Shown: one piece after another, positions 1 through 7,678 of the stretch
How positions within the stretch are numbered: the stretch's first letter is position 1
Layout: every line of letters starts with the position of its first letter
Source of the DNA: an uncultured Pseudomonadales bacterium
GTDB taxonomy: Bacteria; Pseudomonadota; Gammaproteobacteria; Pseudomonadales; CANNCY01
Direction of reading: 5' to 3'
DNA length: 64,000 bases
Assembly: GCA_947503335.1 (NCBI GenBank)
Contig: CANNCY010000001.1
Span: forward strand, 1 to 64,000
The notes under the pieces: model-generated
Database searches by the model: none
Seen by the model: only the letters and a program-made list of their open reading frames with translations
What the model was told of the DNA's origin: nothing
Program-made: the position numbers and the translations under genes

Positions 1-38
1 GGGCTTCCCCATGTGAGAGTAGGACATCGCCAGGCTCC
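1..38 (+). rRNA. rrf: 5S ribosomal RNA, 3' end only
   Basis: The window opens inside the last part of a 5S rRNA. The GAGAGTAGGACATCGCCAGGCTC stretch is split here as GAGAGTAGGA then CATCGCCAGGCTC; it matches the conserved 3' arm of gammaproteobacterial 5S rRNA. A strong terminator follows at 43-77. The rest of the rRNA operon lies before the window. The exact 3' end (37 or 38) is an estimate. Confidence 0.88.
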
Positions 39-42
39 AAAT

Positions 43-77
43 AAAAACCCCAATCGCTTACGCGGTTGGGGTTTTTT
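43..77 (+). terminator. rRNA operon terminator
   Basis: Arms AAAAACCCCAA and TTGGGGTTTTTT, extended inward by a T-G pair and CGC/GCG around a TTAC loop, and ending in a T run. It sits directly after 5S rRNA. Because the sequence is symmetric with A and T runs on both sides, it can also end the minus-strand gene whose stop is at 105. Confidence 0.92.
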
Positions 78-104
78 ATTTTCTGGCGTTTTTATATCGA
101 TCAA

Positions 105-437
105 CTAGTGCTCGTGGGGCTCGTCATCATGGTGGTGATGGTCGTGCTTGCCTGTTGGTTGATGTTCGTTTGAATGATGATGTTCGTGCTCGCCCTTGTG
201 GCCATCGTTGCCATGATGGTGTTCATGCTCGTTCGCGTGGCCGTCTTTGCCATGGTGATGTTCGTGCTCATTGGCATGGCCGTCGTTGCCATGGTTGTGG
301 TCGTGTTCGCTAGTGTGGCCGTCATCGCCATGGTGGTGCATGTGCTCTGCGGTCGAGCTTTCGTGGTGGTTTAATGCCGTAGCGGTACCGCATGCTACGA
401 CAATGAAAAGCCCTATTGCTATATTGCTACTCTTCAT
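105..437 (-). CDS. Secreted histidine-rich repeat protein, probable metal binder
   Basis: 110 residues. A hydrophobic N-terminal segment (about residues 6-21) is a signal sequence. V-V-A-C at 13-16 resembles a lipobox, so it could be a lipoprotein, but signal peptidase I cleavage near residue 21 is also possible. The rest is almost only His, Glu, Asp, Gly and Asn. Residues 36-87 are four tandem copies of a 13-residue unit (pattern HGxDGHxxEHEHH), followed by a degenerate tail with HDHHHH. No enzyme motif is visible. His/acid-rich periplasmic proteins of this kind often buffer Zn, Ni, Co or Cu, so metal binding is inferred from composition only. It faces the rRNA operon and shares its terminator. 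No metal transporter or regulator gene lies beside it. Confidence 0.75.
   Translation of the reverse strand: MKSSNIAIGLFIVVACGTATALNHHESSTAEHMHHHGDDGHTSEHDHNHGNDGHANEHEHHHGKDGHANEHEHHHGNDGHKGEHEHHHSNEHQPTGKHDHHHHDDEPHEH
177..332 (-). repeat. Four tandem 39-bp coding repeats (13-residue His-rich units)
   Basis: Residues 36-48, 49-61, 62-74 and 75-87 of the His-rich protein are near-identical units; the two central copies differ only at one position (N/K). The repetition is visible in the DNA as recurring CCATGGTGATGTTCGTGCTC-like segments on the plus strand. Such repeats can gain or lose units by slippage. Confidence 0.85.
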
Positions 438-519
438 CTTAATCGCTCATTTTTTCGTTACTTACAGTGTAATGGTAGTTGATTACTAGAGATTTTCTAT
501 CGATAAATACTGAGTCCTT

Positions 520-1593
520 ATGGAAATGGTGTATCTAGGTTTTAGTTGCTGTATGTTGTATAGCGAAATGCAGAAGTATGAATATATAGGCTTGTTCGTA
601 AAAAGGGAGGGTGTGTTGAACTACAGGATTGTCGAAAACTATCGGTTTAAACCATGCGATTTGAAGATTGATTCTCGTCGTCCGGGTATATCTGGTTTTA
701 TGCGCGTTAAAAATGGGGAAGACTTTATTGAGGCTACGATACGCTCTCATATAAACGTACTAGATGAGATTGTAGTTGGTTTTAATGACTGTGCAGATAA
801 CACTAAAGCAATACTTTTGTCCCTTAAAGATGAGTACGGTGATCGATTAACGATAATTGATTATCGTGATTCAGTTTATCCGTTGGCTAGCCCGGAGCAT
901 GCTCAAGCATCTTCTGACGACCCGTCTAGCATGGCAAATTACTCTAATACCGTCTTGGCTCATACTAGGTACGATATCGTCGTAAAGGTAGATGATGATC
1001 ACATTGCTATCGGTGACCGATTGCGGGAGGTGGTTAGTGGTATTCGAAGCACTGGGCTAAGTAAGGGTGATTTCTTATGTTTCTCTGGATTGAATCTGGC
1101 TGCTCGTGATGGTGTGTTGGGGGTGCTAGATAGTGACCCTGTGTCTGGGAGTGGTGATGTTGGATTTTTGCGGCTGACTCAAGATAATTATTTCTACCAA
1201 GATAAGCGGTTCGAGCGTTTTAGGCTAATTGGGTTGAAGCGACGCTTCGTTGGATTGTTGTACTGGCATATGAAGTACATGAAGCAGGGGGCTGGGTTTA
1301 ATAACTACCAGCTTGATAAGGTGACTAATAGTCGTTTTCACCGTAAATATAAACGATATCACGCTAGTTCGATACTAACCCTTTCGCAGTTAGGTGAGCG
1401 GCTAACTGTTGACTCGTTGCGTAAGTTTGCCGCTTTGATTATTAGAAAGCAGCGTGATTTGGTATCTCGTGATAGGGCGATATCGGTAGATATTAAAAAT
1501 CGACAGTTAGATAGTTATATTCAAGCGTCAATTGATCGAGATATTTACCATGCTATATCGCAAAAGCTTGCGAAAGTGGTGGCAAATTCGTGA
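520..1593 (+). CDS. Glycosyltransferase-like protein (GT-A fold, family uncertain)
   Basis: 357 residues from the first ATG. A central region resembles family-2-type nucleotide-sugar transferases: an opening strand with GFMRVKNGEDFI (59-70), a strand DEIVVGFNDCADNT (82-95), and D-I-V-V-K-V-D-D-D-H at 152-161, which looks like the metal/nucleotide-sugar DxD motif. There is no signal peptide or membrane segment, so it is probably cytoplasmic. The start is uncertain. ATG at 520 has no ribosome site, whereas GGGAGG at 605-610 fits a TTG at 616 (or GTG at 613), which would remove about 32 poorly conserved-looking residues. Its stop overlaps the birA GTG (GTGA), so it is coupled to birA. Acceptor and product unknown. 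The codons are AT-richer than those of the downstream housekeeping genes, and the gene is not part of the usual Pseudomonas birA locus, which suggests insertion. Confidence 0.6.
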   Translation: MEMVYLGFSCCMLYSEMQKYEYIGLFVKREGVLNYRIVENYRFKPCDLKIDSRRPGISGFMRVKNGEDFIEATIRSHINVLDEIVVGFNDCADNTKAILLSLKDEYGDRLTIIDYRDSVYPLASPEHAQASSDDPSSMANYSNTVLAHTRYDIVVKVDDDHIAIGDRLREVVSGIRSTGLSKGDFLCFSGLNLAARDGVLGVLDSDPVSGSGDVGFLRLTQDNYFYQDKRFERFRLIGLKRRFVGLLYWHMKYMKQGAGFNNYQLDKVTNSRFHRKYKRYHASSILTLSQLGERLTVDSLRKFAALIIRKQRDLVSRDRAISVDIKNRQLDSYIQASIDRDIYHAISQKLAKVVANS

Positions 1594-2564
1594 TTTCAAA
1601 AAGCATAGCACAGTTACTGGATATGTTGGCTGATGGTCGCTGGCATACTGGTAAATCTTTAGGTGAGAATTTTGGTATTACGCGAAACGCTGTATGGAAG
1701 CAAATTACCCAGTTAGAAAAGCTCGGTTTACAAATTGAGCGGTCTAAAGCAACCGGTTACCGTTTGTTAAATCAGATTCAGTTGCTCGATGTCGATGTGA
1801 TCGATCGCGCTTGTAAATCGTCGTCAGTCTTCTCAGATCTTTGTTACGAGCCTGTAATTGGTTCTACAAATGATCATTTACTTAGTCTACCTGCTAGGTT
1901 TGAGCGTGGCGCAGTATGCGTAACTGAACAGCAAACCGCTGGGCGAGGGCGTCGTGGTCGAAGCTGGTTAAGCCCTTATGCGCAAAACGTATACGCATCT
2001 TTTAGTTTACCTGTTGCAGGTGGTGCGCAGGCCGTAGAAGGGTTAAGTTTGGCGGTTGGTGTAGCTGTTACTCAATCACTACAAGACTGCGGTGTGCAGG
2101 GGGCAAGGCTGAAGTGGCCAAATGATATTGTTGGTCCTAGCGGCAAATTGGGCGGTGTGTTGATTGATGTTGCTGGTGACCCGCTAGGTGATCTAGTTGT
2201 TGTGATCGGCGTTGGTTTAAATTTAACCTTGCTTGACGATCAGGTGCAAAGCATTGATCAAGCAGCTCAGGGCGTTAGCGATTTAGGTTTTAGTGGTACT
2301 AGAACCGACTTGGTCTTGGCATTGATAAATAGATTGTCGCCCTTGTGTCAAGATTATGCGAGTAGTGGATTCGCTGCGTGGCGAGAAGCATGGTCGGCAT
2401 TAGATGCATTCGCAGAACAGCCAGTAAAGGTGGTGTCTGGCGACAATCAAATATTCGGTACCTCGATTGGTGTCGATGACACTGGTCGATACGGGATTCA
2501 GCTAGAAAATGGCGATGTGCATTGGTGTTCGGGTGGCGAAGTAAGTTTGCGTAGGGGTAGCTAA
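1590..2564 (+). CDS. birA: Biotin--[acetyl-CoA carboxylase] ligase / biotin operon repressor
   Basis: 324 residues, GTG start inside the stop of the preceding gene. Makes biotinyl-5'-AMP and attaches biotin to the carrier protein of acetyl-CoA carboxylase; the full-length form also represses biotin synthesis genes. An N-terminal winged helix (about 5-60, with WHTGKSLGENFGITRNAVWKQ split over the helices) indicates the bifunctional, DNA-binding type. The catalytic domain has STND (92-95), the biotinoyl-AMP loop GRGRRGR (118-124), KWPND (175-179) and the GKLGGVLID strand, followed by a small C-terminal SH3-like domain. Its stop overlaps the coaX start by one base (TAATG). birA-coaX pairing is standard in Pseudomonas relatives. 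Confidence 0.96.
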   Translation: MISKSIAQLLDMLADGRWHTGKSLGENFGITRNAVWKQITQLEKLGLQIERSKATGYRLLNQIQLLDVDVIDRACKSSSVFSDLCYEPVIGSTNDHLLSLPARFERGAVCVTEQQTAGRGRRGRSWLSPYAQNVYASFSLPVAGGAQAVEGLSLAVGVAVTQSLQDCGVQGARLKWPNDIVGPSGKLGGVLIDVAGDPLGDLVVVIGVGLNLTLLDDQVQSIDQAAQGVSDLGFSGTRTDLVLALINRLSPLCQDYASSGFAAWREAWSALDAFAEQPVKVVSGDNQIFGTSIGVDDTGRYGIQLENGDVHWCSGGEVSLRRGS

Positions 2565-3274
2565 TGATTTTCATTGATGCAGGAAACTCCACGATAAAAA
2601 TAAAGCGCGAAGATTCGCCCATAGAGCGTTTTGAAAGTGAAAGTGACGCGATAGATTATCTAAGCGCAGATGATGCGAACGTATGGTGTTCAAGCGTCAG
2701 GCGGGGCGAGTTTGTATCATCGCTTCAAAGATCTATTCGGCGACAGGGTATTACGTTGCATTTAATTGATTACCAGTCGCAGGGTTTGCTGCATACGCAA
2801 TACGAACGCCCTGATAGGTTGGGTATTGATCGATTGATTGCCGTATCTGAGGCTTATCAGCGATATGGCGACTGTATGGTTGTAGATATTGGTACGGCGA
2901 TGACGGTTGATTTTGTCGAGCAGGGCGTGCATGTAGGTGGGTATATCGTGCCCGGTGTGGCTACCATGATCAATAGCCTAGGAGTGGCGACGTCTGATGT
3001 TAAGGTCAATTTTGATCAAGATATAATAGGGCAGTGGTTGCCAGCTGTGAATACGCAGGGCGCAGTTGTTCAGGGTGTGACGCACGCCATAGTTGCGCAG
3101 ATTGAGTACCATCGTGCAAAGTGGAATAATGATTGCGCTACAATTGTTGTAACCGGTGGCGCAGCGATAATGATTAGTAAGTACTTGCATGAAGATATTG
3201 TAGTGATAGATGAGTTGGTGCTTAAAGGTATAGAGCGGCTTTCAAAAGTCGACGAAAAATCGGGTGAAATGTGA
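2564..3274 (+). CDS. coaX: Type III pantothenate kinase
   Basis: 236 residues. Phosphorylates pantothenate, the first step of coenzyme A synthesis; the type III enzyme needs a monovalent cation and is not feedback-inhibited by CoA. Family signatures are present: the N-terminal phosphate loop D5-x-G-N-S, Y80-ERPDRLG-IDR (pantothenate site), DIGTAMTVD (108-116) with the catalytic Asp, and GGYIVPG (125-131). Length is typical although slightly short. It overlaps birA by one base and the next gene by four (GTGA), so the three genes are one translationally coupled unit. Confidence 0.95.
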   Translation: MIFIDAGNSTIKIKREDSPIERFESESDAIDYLSADDANVWCSSVRRGEFVSSLQRSIRRQGITLHLIDYQSQGLLHTQYERPDRLGIDRLIAVSEAYQRYGDCMVVDIGTAMTVDFVEQGVHVGGYIVPGVATMINSLGVATSDVKVNFDQDIIGQWLPAVNTQGAVVQGVTHAIVAQIEYHRAKWNNDCATIVVTGGAAIMISKYLHEDIVVIDELVLKGIERLSKVDEKSGEM

Positions 3275-3954
3275 GATTAGTTGCTTTTTTCTTAATTTTG
3301 GCAAATGTTCTTTATGGTGTGTATTGGTATCTCAATCCGACACAAAAGAGCGGTGAAGTGCAATCGGCTACCAGTGCGGCAGCGGTAATGCCGGGGCGCC
3401 CATTGGTATTAGCTAGTGAATTGGGTGATAGTGAGGTAACCGAACGGGTTATCAATCATGGCGTACAAGACCCCTCTGCTGTTTGCTTGGCGTATGGCCC
3501 TTTAGGTTCTAGCGATAGCGTTGCTCTGTTGTCGCGTATCAAGGGCTACACCAATCAAGCATTTTCGATGAGTGAAATGGTAAGTGTGGGTAACGATTAT
3601 CAAGTACTGGTTGGGCCATATCCAACGCAAGACGAAGCATTGATTGGTTTGCCTAGTATTCGCGAGTTTGTTCAAGACTCTTTTATTCTCGAAGACGCAA
3701 GTGAATTCTTTATTTCGGTAGGTATTTTTAAGATAAAAGAAAATGCAGAAGCAAAGCTAAGCGAGGTTAAGGCTCGTGGTGCAACTAGTGTAGGGCTCAA
3801 GCAAGTTGCGCGTAACCATGACGAATACTGGGTTTTGTGGCCAGAAACAGCCATTGATGAGGCTGCCGAGACACTTGCTGTTGACTTCAACGAACTGAAA
3901 TTAAACGGAAAATTGTTAAAAAGACCTTGCGAAGGTGTTGTACAAACTAATTAG
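3271..3954 (+). CDS. Membrane-anchored SPOR-domain-like protein
   Basis: 227 residues, GTG start overlapping the coaX stop. One N-terminal membrane segment (about 2-20) anchors a periplasmic part. Residues about 68-220 contain two repeats with the pattern of sporulation-related (SPOR) folds, for example YQVLVGPYPTQDEAL (107-121) and FISVGIFKIKENAEAKL (148-164). SPOR domains bind denuded peptidoglycan at division sites in other bacteria; that role is inferred here. A hypothetical protein of this type follows coaX and precedes the tRNA cluster in Pseudomonas as well. No catalytic residues are seen. Confidence 0.7.
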   Translation: MRLVAFFLILANVLYGVYWYLNPTQKSGEVQSATSAAAVMPGRPLVLASELGDSEVTERVINHGVQDPSAVCLAYGPLGSSDSVALLSRIKGYTNQAFSMSEMVSVGNDYQVLVGPYPTQDEALIGLPSIREFVQDSFILEDASEFFISVGIFKIKENAEAKLSEVKARGATSVGLKQVARNHDEYWVLWPETAIDEAAETLAVDFNELKLNGKLLKRPCEGVVQTN

Positions 3955-3966
3955 TTTGCGTATTAT
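3938..3966 (+). promoter_or_regulatory. Promoter of the tRNA cluster
   Basis: TTGTAC at 3938-3943, 17-bp spacer, TATTAT at 3961-3966, then the GC-rich GCGCGCACTC. It overlaps the last codons of the SPOR gene and stands about 25 bases before the mature tRNA-Thr. The GC-rich discriminator is typical of stringently controlled stable-RNA promoters. Confidence 0.8.
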
Positions 3967-3998
3967 GCGCGCACTCGACGACGAGTTGAGTTTTTAGA

Positions 3999-4074
3999 GC
4001 TGGTGTAGCTCAGTTGGCAGAGCAGCTGACTTGTAATCAGCAGGTCGTAGGTTCGACTCCTATCACCAGCTCCA
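3999..4074 (+). tRNA. thrU: tRNA-Thr (TGT)
   Basis: 76 bases, cloverleaf complete. Acceptor arm GCTGGTG/CACCAGC, anticodon stem GCTGA/TCAGC around loop CTTGTAA (anticodon TGT), T arm with GGTTCGACTCC, and encoded CCA end. First gene of a Thr-Tyr-Gly-Thr cluster like that of E. coli thrU-tyrU-glyT-thrT. Confidence 0.96.
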
Positions 4075-4110
4075 TTATTCTAAGTATGTGAAAACATTAT
4101 AAAAAATGGC

Positions 4111-4138
4111 TTGACATACTTGGGCGGCGCAGTAAAAT
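4111..4138 (+). promoter_or_regulatory. Second promoter inside the tRNA cluster, before tRNA-Tyr
   Basis: Consensus TTGACA at 4111-4116, 16-bp spacer, TAAAAT at 4133-4138, followed by GCGCACCGCTC. Transcription would start near 4145, only about five bases before the mature tRNA-Tyr, so the 5' leader would be very short. Confidence 0.82.
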
Positions 4139-4149
4139 GCGCACCGCTC

Positions 4150-4233
4150 GCAGGGGTTCCCGAGTGGCCAAAGGGATCAGACTGTAAATCTGACGCGAAA
4201 GCTTCGGTGGTTCGAATCCACCCCCCTGCACCA
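4150..4233 (+). tRNA. tyrU: tRNA-Tyr (GTA)
   Basis: 84 bases, a class II tRNA with a long variable arm (GACGCGAAAGCTTC region). Anticodon stem TCAGA/TCTGA with loop CTGTAAA (anticodon GTA), acceptor GCAGGGG/CCCCTGC, encoded CCA. Confidence 0.95.
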
Positions 4234-4323
4234 TTATTCTCCTAGTTGGAGCAAGCTTGAGAAAGCTTAGAGGTTTTGAGCTCTGAGAGCTGGACGAGCT
4301 AAAGCAAGATCCTTTGTGATTTA

Positions 4324-4397
<74 letters not shown>

Positions 4398-4413
4398 ATT
4401 AGAAACGGGTTAA

Positions 4414-4490
<77 letters not shown>

Positions 4491-4501
4491 TATTGATAAA
4501 T

Positions 4502-4525
4502 CGAGAGCTGCAAGCTCTCGTTTTT
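4502..4525 (+). terminator. Terminator after tRNA-Thr
   Basis: Perfect 8-bp stem CGAGAGCT/AGCTCTCG with a GCA loop, followed by five T. It separates the four-tRNA unit from tRNA-Trp and secE and stands where tufB would be expected. Confidence 0.88.
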
Positions 4526-4567
4526 GTCTGTAGAATGAATGACCTTTTGTAGGGTTGTTTAGTCAAA

Positions 4568-4643
4568 AGGCCAGTAGTTCAATTGGTAGAGCACCGGTCT
4601 CCAAAACCGGGTGTTGGGGGTTCGAGTCCCTCCTGGCCTGCCA
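4568..4643 (+). tRNA. trpT: tRNA-Trp (CCA)
   Basis: 76 bases. Acceptor AGGCCAG/CTGGCCT, anticodon loop TCTCCAAAA containing CCA, T arm GGTTCGAGTCC, encoded CCA end. Located just before secE, as in Pseudomonas. Confidence 0.96.
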
Positions 4644-4672
4644 TTATCCTACTTATTTTAGTAGAGGATCTG

Positions 4673-5041
4673 ATGAGTACAGATACACAAGAGAAGGAAT
4701 ACCGCTTCGACGCTCTTAAATGGATCGTTGTGGCGGCGTTGGTGTGTTCGGCAGTTGCTGTCAATATGATGTTTGCAGAGCAGCCTTTAGGCTTTAGAGT
4801 TGCAGGTATCGCATTAATAGCTATTATTGCTGCTTTTGTTGGTGCGCAAACCGAAAAAGGCGCTCAATTTGTAAGCCTGCTTTCTGAGGCGCGCAAAGAG
4901 TTGCGTAAGGTTGTGTGGCCATCTGCGCAAGAGCGTAATCAGACTACAGTGATTGTATTGGTTGCTGTGACGCTGATGGCGTTGATTTTGTGGGCGCTAG
5001 ACACCTTTTTGGGGTGGGTAGCATCTTTGATTTTGGGCTAA
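4673..5041 (+). CDS. secE: Protein translocase subunit SecE
   Basis: 122 residues from ATG 4673, preceded by AGAGGAT. A longer frame reaching back to 4583 runs through tRNA-Trp and is not coding. SecE clamps SecY in the SecYEG channel of the inner membrane. Three membrane segments are visible (about 17-37, 43-60, 91-119), the three-helix form of gammaproteobacteria, with the conserved amphipathic region [16 protein letters not shown] before the last one. nusG follows after 10 bases, the usual secE-nusG pair. Confidence 0.95.
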   Translation: MSTDTQEKEYRFDALKWIVVAALVCSAVAVNMMFAEQPLGFRVAGIALIAIIAAFVGAQTEKGAQFVSLLSEARKELRKVVWPSAQERNQTTVIVLVAVTLMALILWALDTFLGWVASLILG

Positions 5042-5051
5042 GGATAATCCA

Positions 5052-5594
5052 ATGGCTAAGCGCTGGTATGTAGTTCACGCCTATTCAGGCTATGAAAAAC
5101 GCGTCGCTAATACGTTGGGCGAGCGTGTAGAGCTTGCAGGTATGCAAGATTATTTTGGTCAGATCATGGTTCCAACCGAAGAGGTTGTTGAGATGCGATC
5201 TGGTCAGAAGCGTAAGAGTGAGCGTAAGTTCTTTCCTGGCTATGTTTTGGTCGAGATGGATCTTAACGACGAGAGTTGGCATTTAGTTAAAGAAACACCG
5301 CGTGTTTTAGGGTTTATCGGTGAGGATCCTAAGGTTCCTGGTCGAGTGGCGCCTATTACTGAGCGCGAAGCGCAAACAATCTTGGCTCGCGTTGAAGAGG
5401 GTGTTGAAAGCCCGCGTCCTAAGACCTTGTTCGAGGTTGGTGAGACTGTTCGTGTTACTGATGGGCCGTTTAATGACTTTAACGGTACTGTTGAAGAGGT
5501 CAACTACGAGAAGAGTCGTCTGCGTGTTGCTGTGCTTATTTTCGGGCGTTCTACGCCGGTTGAGCTAGAATTTGGCCAGGTTGAGAAACTTTAA
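5052..5594 (+). CDS. nusG: Transcription termination/antitermination protein NusG
   Basis: 180 residues, usual length. N-terminal NGN domain (about 1-120, opening with [15 protein letters not shown]) binds the RNA polymerase clamp. The C-terminal KOW domain (about 128-178, with [20 protein letters not shown]) contacts Rho or ribosomal S10, linking transcription to translation or to termination. Follows secE closely; a hairpin after its stop (5627-5657) separates it partly from rplK. Confidence 0.97.
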   Translation: MAKRWYVVHAYSGYEKRVANTLGERVELAGMQDYFGQIMVPTEEVVEMRSGQKRKSERKFFPGYVLVEMDLNDESWHLVKETPRVLGFIGEDPKVPGRVAPITEREAQTILARVEEGVESPRPKTLFEVGETVRVTDGPFNDFNGTVEEVNYEKSRLRVAVLIFGRSTPVELEFGQVEKL

Positions 5595-5626
5595 CACTCA
5601 TAATAGGTCATATTTGCAAGGTTTTT

Positions 5627-5657
5627 AGGGGTTTTCTGCTATGCAGAAAACCCTTTT
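5627..5657 (+). terminator. Terminator or attenuator between nusG and rplK
   Basis: 11-bp perfect stem GGGTTTTCTGC/GCAGAAAACCC with a TAT loop, extended by weaker pairs, and only four T before a G. Probably a partial terminator for secE-nusG. Confidence 0.75.
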
Positions 5658-5664
5658 GTGCGCA

Positions 5665-5725
5665 TAATATGCGCCCGCTTTGGGTAGCCTGCGACCGATT
5701 TTGCCGAATCGGTAGGCTGTAACCC
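5665..5725 (+). promoter_or_regulatory. rplK-rplA leader: possible promoter and extended hairpin
   Basis: TAATAT at 5665-5670 followed by GCGCCCGC looks like a -10 box with GC-rich discriminator; no good -35 is visible. Downstream, 5682-5725 folds as GGGT/ACCC, AGCCT/AGGCT and CCGATT/AATCGG, with an asymmetric internal loop (GCGA against T) and a GTA bulge. It lies where ribosomal protein L1 represses its own operon in E. coli. The stem is followed by six T and then directly by the AGGAG ribosome site of rplK. Confidence 0.6.
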
Positions 5726-5743
5726 TTTTTTAGGAGACTTAAA

Positions 5744-6175
5744 ATGGCAAAGAAAGTAGAAGCTTACATCAAGCTCCAAGTTGGTGCTGGTAAAGCTAAC
5801 CCAAGTCCACCGGTTGGTCCTGCTCTAGGTCAGCACGGTGTTAACATCATGGAATTCTGTAAGGCATTTAACGCTCAGACTCAAGGTCTAGAAGCTGGTC
5901 TGCCAGTTCCTGTTGTAATCTCTGTTTACAATGACCGTAGCTTTACGTTCATTATGAAGACGCCACCAGCGTCAGTTCTTCTTAAGAAGGCTGCTGGTAT
6001 TGCAAGTGGTAGTTCGCGCCCTAACACTGAAAAGGTAGCGAAAATCACTCGTGCACAGGTAGAAGAGATCGCTAAGACTAAAGAACCTGACCTAACTGCT
6101 GCTGATCTAGATGCAGCTGTTCGCACTATCGCAGGTACTGCTCGCAGTGCTGGTATCGAAGTAGAGGGTCTATAA
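5744..6175 (+). CDS. rplK: 50S ribosomal protein L11
   Basis: 143 residues, standard length. Forms the stalk base with 23S rRNA, next to the GTPase centre, and is needed for RelA activation. The N-terminal domain has the conserved [17 protein letters not shown] stretch (about 20-36) with the proline pair; the C-terminal RNA-binding domain follows. Strong AGGAG site. rplA starts two bases after its stop. Confidence 0.98.
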   Translation: MAKKVEAYIKLQVGAGKANPSPPVGPALGQHGVNIMEFCKAFNAQTQGLEAGLPVPVVISVYNDRSFTFIMKTPPASVLLKKAAGIASGSSRPNTEKVAKITRAQVEEIAKTKEPDLTAADLDAAVRTIAGTARSAGIEVEGL

Positions 6176-6177
6176 TC

Positions 6178-6873
6178 ATGGCGAAACTATCTAAGCGTCA
6201 GCGTCTAATCCGTGAAAAGGTAGATGCAACCAAATCTTACTCAATCAACGAAGCTGTTGCGCTTCTTAAAGAGCTTTCTTCAGTTAAGTTTGAAGAAACT
6301 GTTGATGCGAGTGTAAATCTAGGTATCGATCCTCGTAAATCAGACCAGGCGGTTCGTGGTGCAACCACTCTTCCTAATGGTACTGGTAAAGACGTTCGTG
6401 TTGCTGTGTTCACTCAGGGCGCTAATGCAGATGCTGCTAAAGAAGCAGGTGCAGAGCTTGTGGGTATGGACGAGCTAGCTGCTGAAATTAAAGGCGGCAT
6501 GATGGACTTCGACGTAGTGATCGCTAGCCCTGACGCAATGCGCGTTGTAGGTCAGCTAGGTCAGGTTCTAGGCCCACGTGGTCTAATGCCTAACCCTAAG
6601 ACCGGCACTGTAACTCCAGATGTAGTTACTGCTGTTAAAAACGCTAAAGCTGGTCAGGTGCGTTACCGCGCAGACAAGGCTGGTATCGTTCATGGCGGTA
6701 TCGGTAAGTTGGCTTTTGATGCAGATGCACTAAAAGCAAACTTAGAAGCTCTAGTGTCTGATCTTAAGAAGGCTAAGCCAGCGACTGCTAAGGGTGTTTA
6801 CTTGAAGAAAGTAACTCTAAGCACGACTATGGGCCCAGGTCTAACAATCGATCAGGCATCACTCGAGATTTAA
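6178..6873 (+). CDS. rplA: 50S ribosomal protein L1
   Basis: 231 residues. Binds the mobile L1 stalk of 23S rRNA and helps release tRNA from the E site; in E. coli it also represses rplK-rplA mRNA. The signature [14 protein letters not shown] is present in the middle of the protein. Two-base gap from rplK means one operon and probably coupled translation. Confidence 0.98.
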   Translation: MAKLSKRQRLIREKVDATKSYSINEAVALLKELSSVKFEETVDASVNLGIDPRKSDQAVRGATTLPNGTGKDVRVAVFTQGANADAAKEAGAELVGMDELAAEIKGGMMDFDVVIASPDAMRVVGQLGQVLGPRGLMPNPKTGTVTPDVVTAVKNAKAGQVRYRADKAGIVHGGIGKLAFDADALKANLEALVSDLKKAKPATAKGVYLKKVTLSTTMGPGLTIDQASLEI

Positions 6874-6889
6874 TCGAGTAAAAAAAGAA

Positions 6890-7080
6890 CTTTGGGGTCT
6901 GGCGCATTTCGATGTGACCAGGCTATCAAAGACCGTAGGTGTTCGCTTAATTGGTGTGTAAAAGCACTTGCCTACGCAGATGGTGAAACCCAAAACCAGT
7001 TTAAGCTGGATTTGAAGACACCGAGGTGGTCAAGTAATTGACCTTAGTAAGGTTGGGAGTAGAAGTACTCCTAAAAAGAT
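6890..7080 (+). promoter_or_regulatory. L10(L12)4 autoregulatory leader of rplJ-rplL
   Basis: The 221-base gap before rplJ is structured rather than empty. CGTAGG at 6934-6939 pairs with CCTACG at 6971-6976, and CCAG/CTGG near 6996-7009 forms a second hairpin. Position and the CCGTAGGTGTTCGC motif resemble the known gammaproteobacterial L10 leader, where the L10-L12 complex binds and blocks rplJ translation. The boundaries are approximate. Confidence 0.7.
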
Positions 7081-7094
7081 CCAGGAGAAGTAAT

Positions 7095-7625
7095 ATGGCG
7101 ATTGGACTCGAAGACAAAAAGGCTATCGTAGCCGAAGTTAACGAGACCGCTGCCGCTGCACTTTCACTGGTAGTTGCTGATGCGCGTGGCGTTGAGTCGA
7201 ATGACATGACTGCCCTGCGTAAAGCTGCTCGCGAAAACGGTATCTACCTTCGCGTTGTTCGTAACACTCTTGCGAAGCGCGCGTTTGAAGGTACTGATTT
7301 TGAGTGCACTAACGAAGCATTGACTGGCCCAAGCCTGTTTGGTTTTTCTATGGAAGACCCAGGCGCAGCAGCTCGCTTGTTCAAAGATTTCGCTAAAGAA
7401 AACGAAAAATTTGAAGTTAAAGCATTGTCTGTATCAGGTCAGCTACTTGACTCAAGTCAACTAGATGTTCTCGCTAAGTTGCCTACTCGCGATCAGGCTT
7501 TGGCTCAGCTAGCCAGCGTAATGATTGCGCCTGTAACCAAGCTTGTACGTACTTTCAACGAAGTACCTACAAAGGTTACCCGCGTAGTTGCCGCAGTACG
7601 CGATCAAAAGAAAGACGCAGCTTAA
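7095..7625 (+). CDS. rplJ: 50S ribosomal protein L10
   Basis: 176 residues from ATG 7095 with CAGGAGAAG upstream; the upstream in-frame extension to 7038 lies in the regulatory leader. The N-terminal domain ([15 protein letters not shown]) binds 23S rRNA at the stalk base; the C-terminal helix carries L7/L12 dimers. Autoregulated through the preceding leader in related bacteria. rplL follows after 53 bases. Confidence 0.97.
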   Translation: MAIGLEDKKAIVAEVNETAAAALSLVVADARGVESNDMTALRKAARENGIYLRVVRNTLAKRAFEGTDFECTNEALTGPSLFGFSMEDPGAAARLFKDFAKENEKFEVKALSVSGQLLDSSQLDVLAKLPTRDQALAQLASVMIAPVTKLVRTFNEVPTKVTRVVAAVRDQKKDAA

Positions 7626-7678
7626 TAGCAGCGTAAATTGGTTTTTAAAGTTTTATATATATTTTGGAGATTTGAGTC

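Noticed and set aside
177-332. Regular 39-bp repeats that at first sight resemble a short CRISPR or satellite array
   Set aside because: Repeats are contiguous without spacers, stay in one reading frame and encode the His-rich units of a signal-peptide protein.
174-489. Plus-strand open frames opposite the His-rich gene
   Set aside because: They are the complement of His/Glu codons, giving Val/Met/Ala-rich nonsense, and have no ribosome site.
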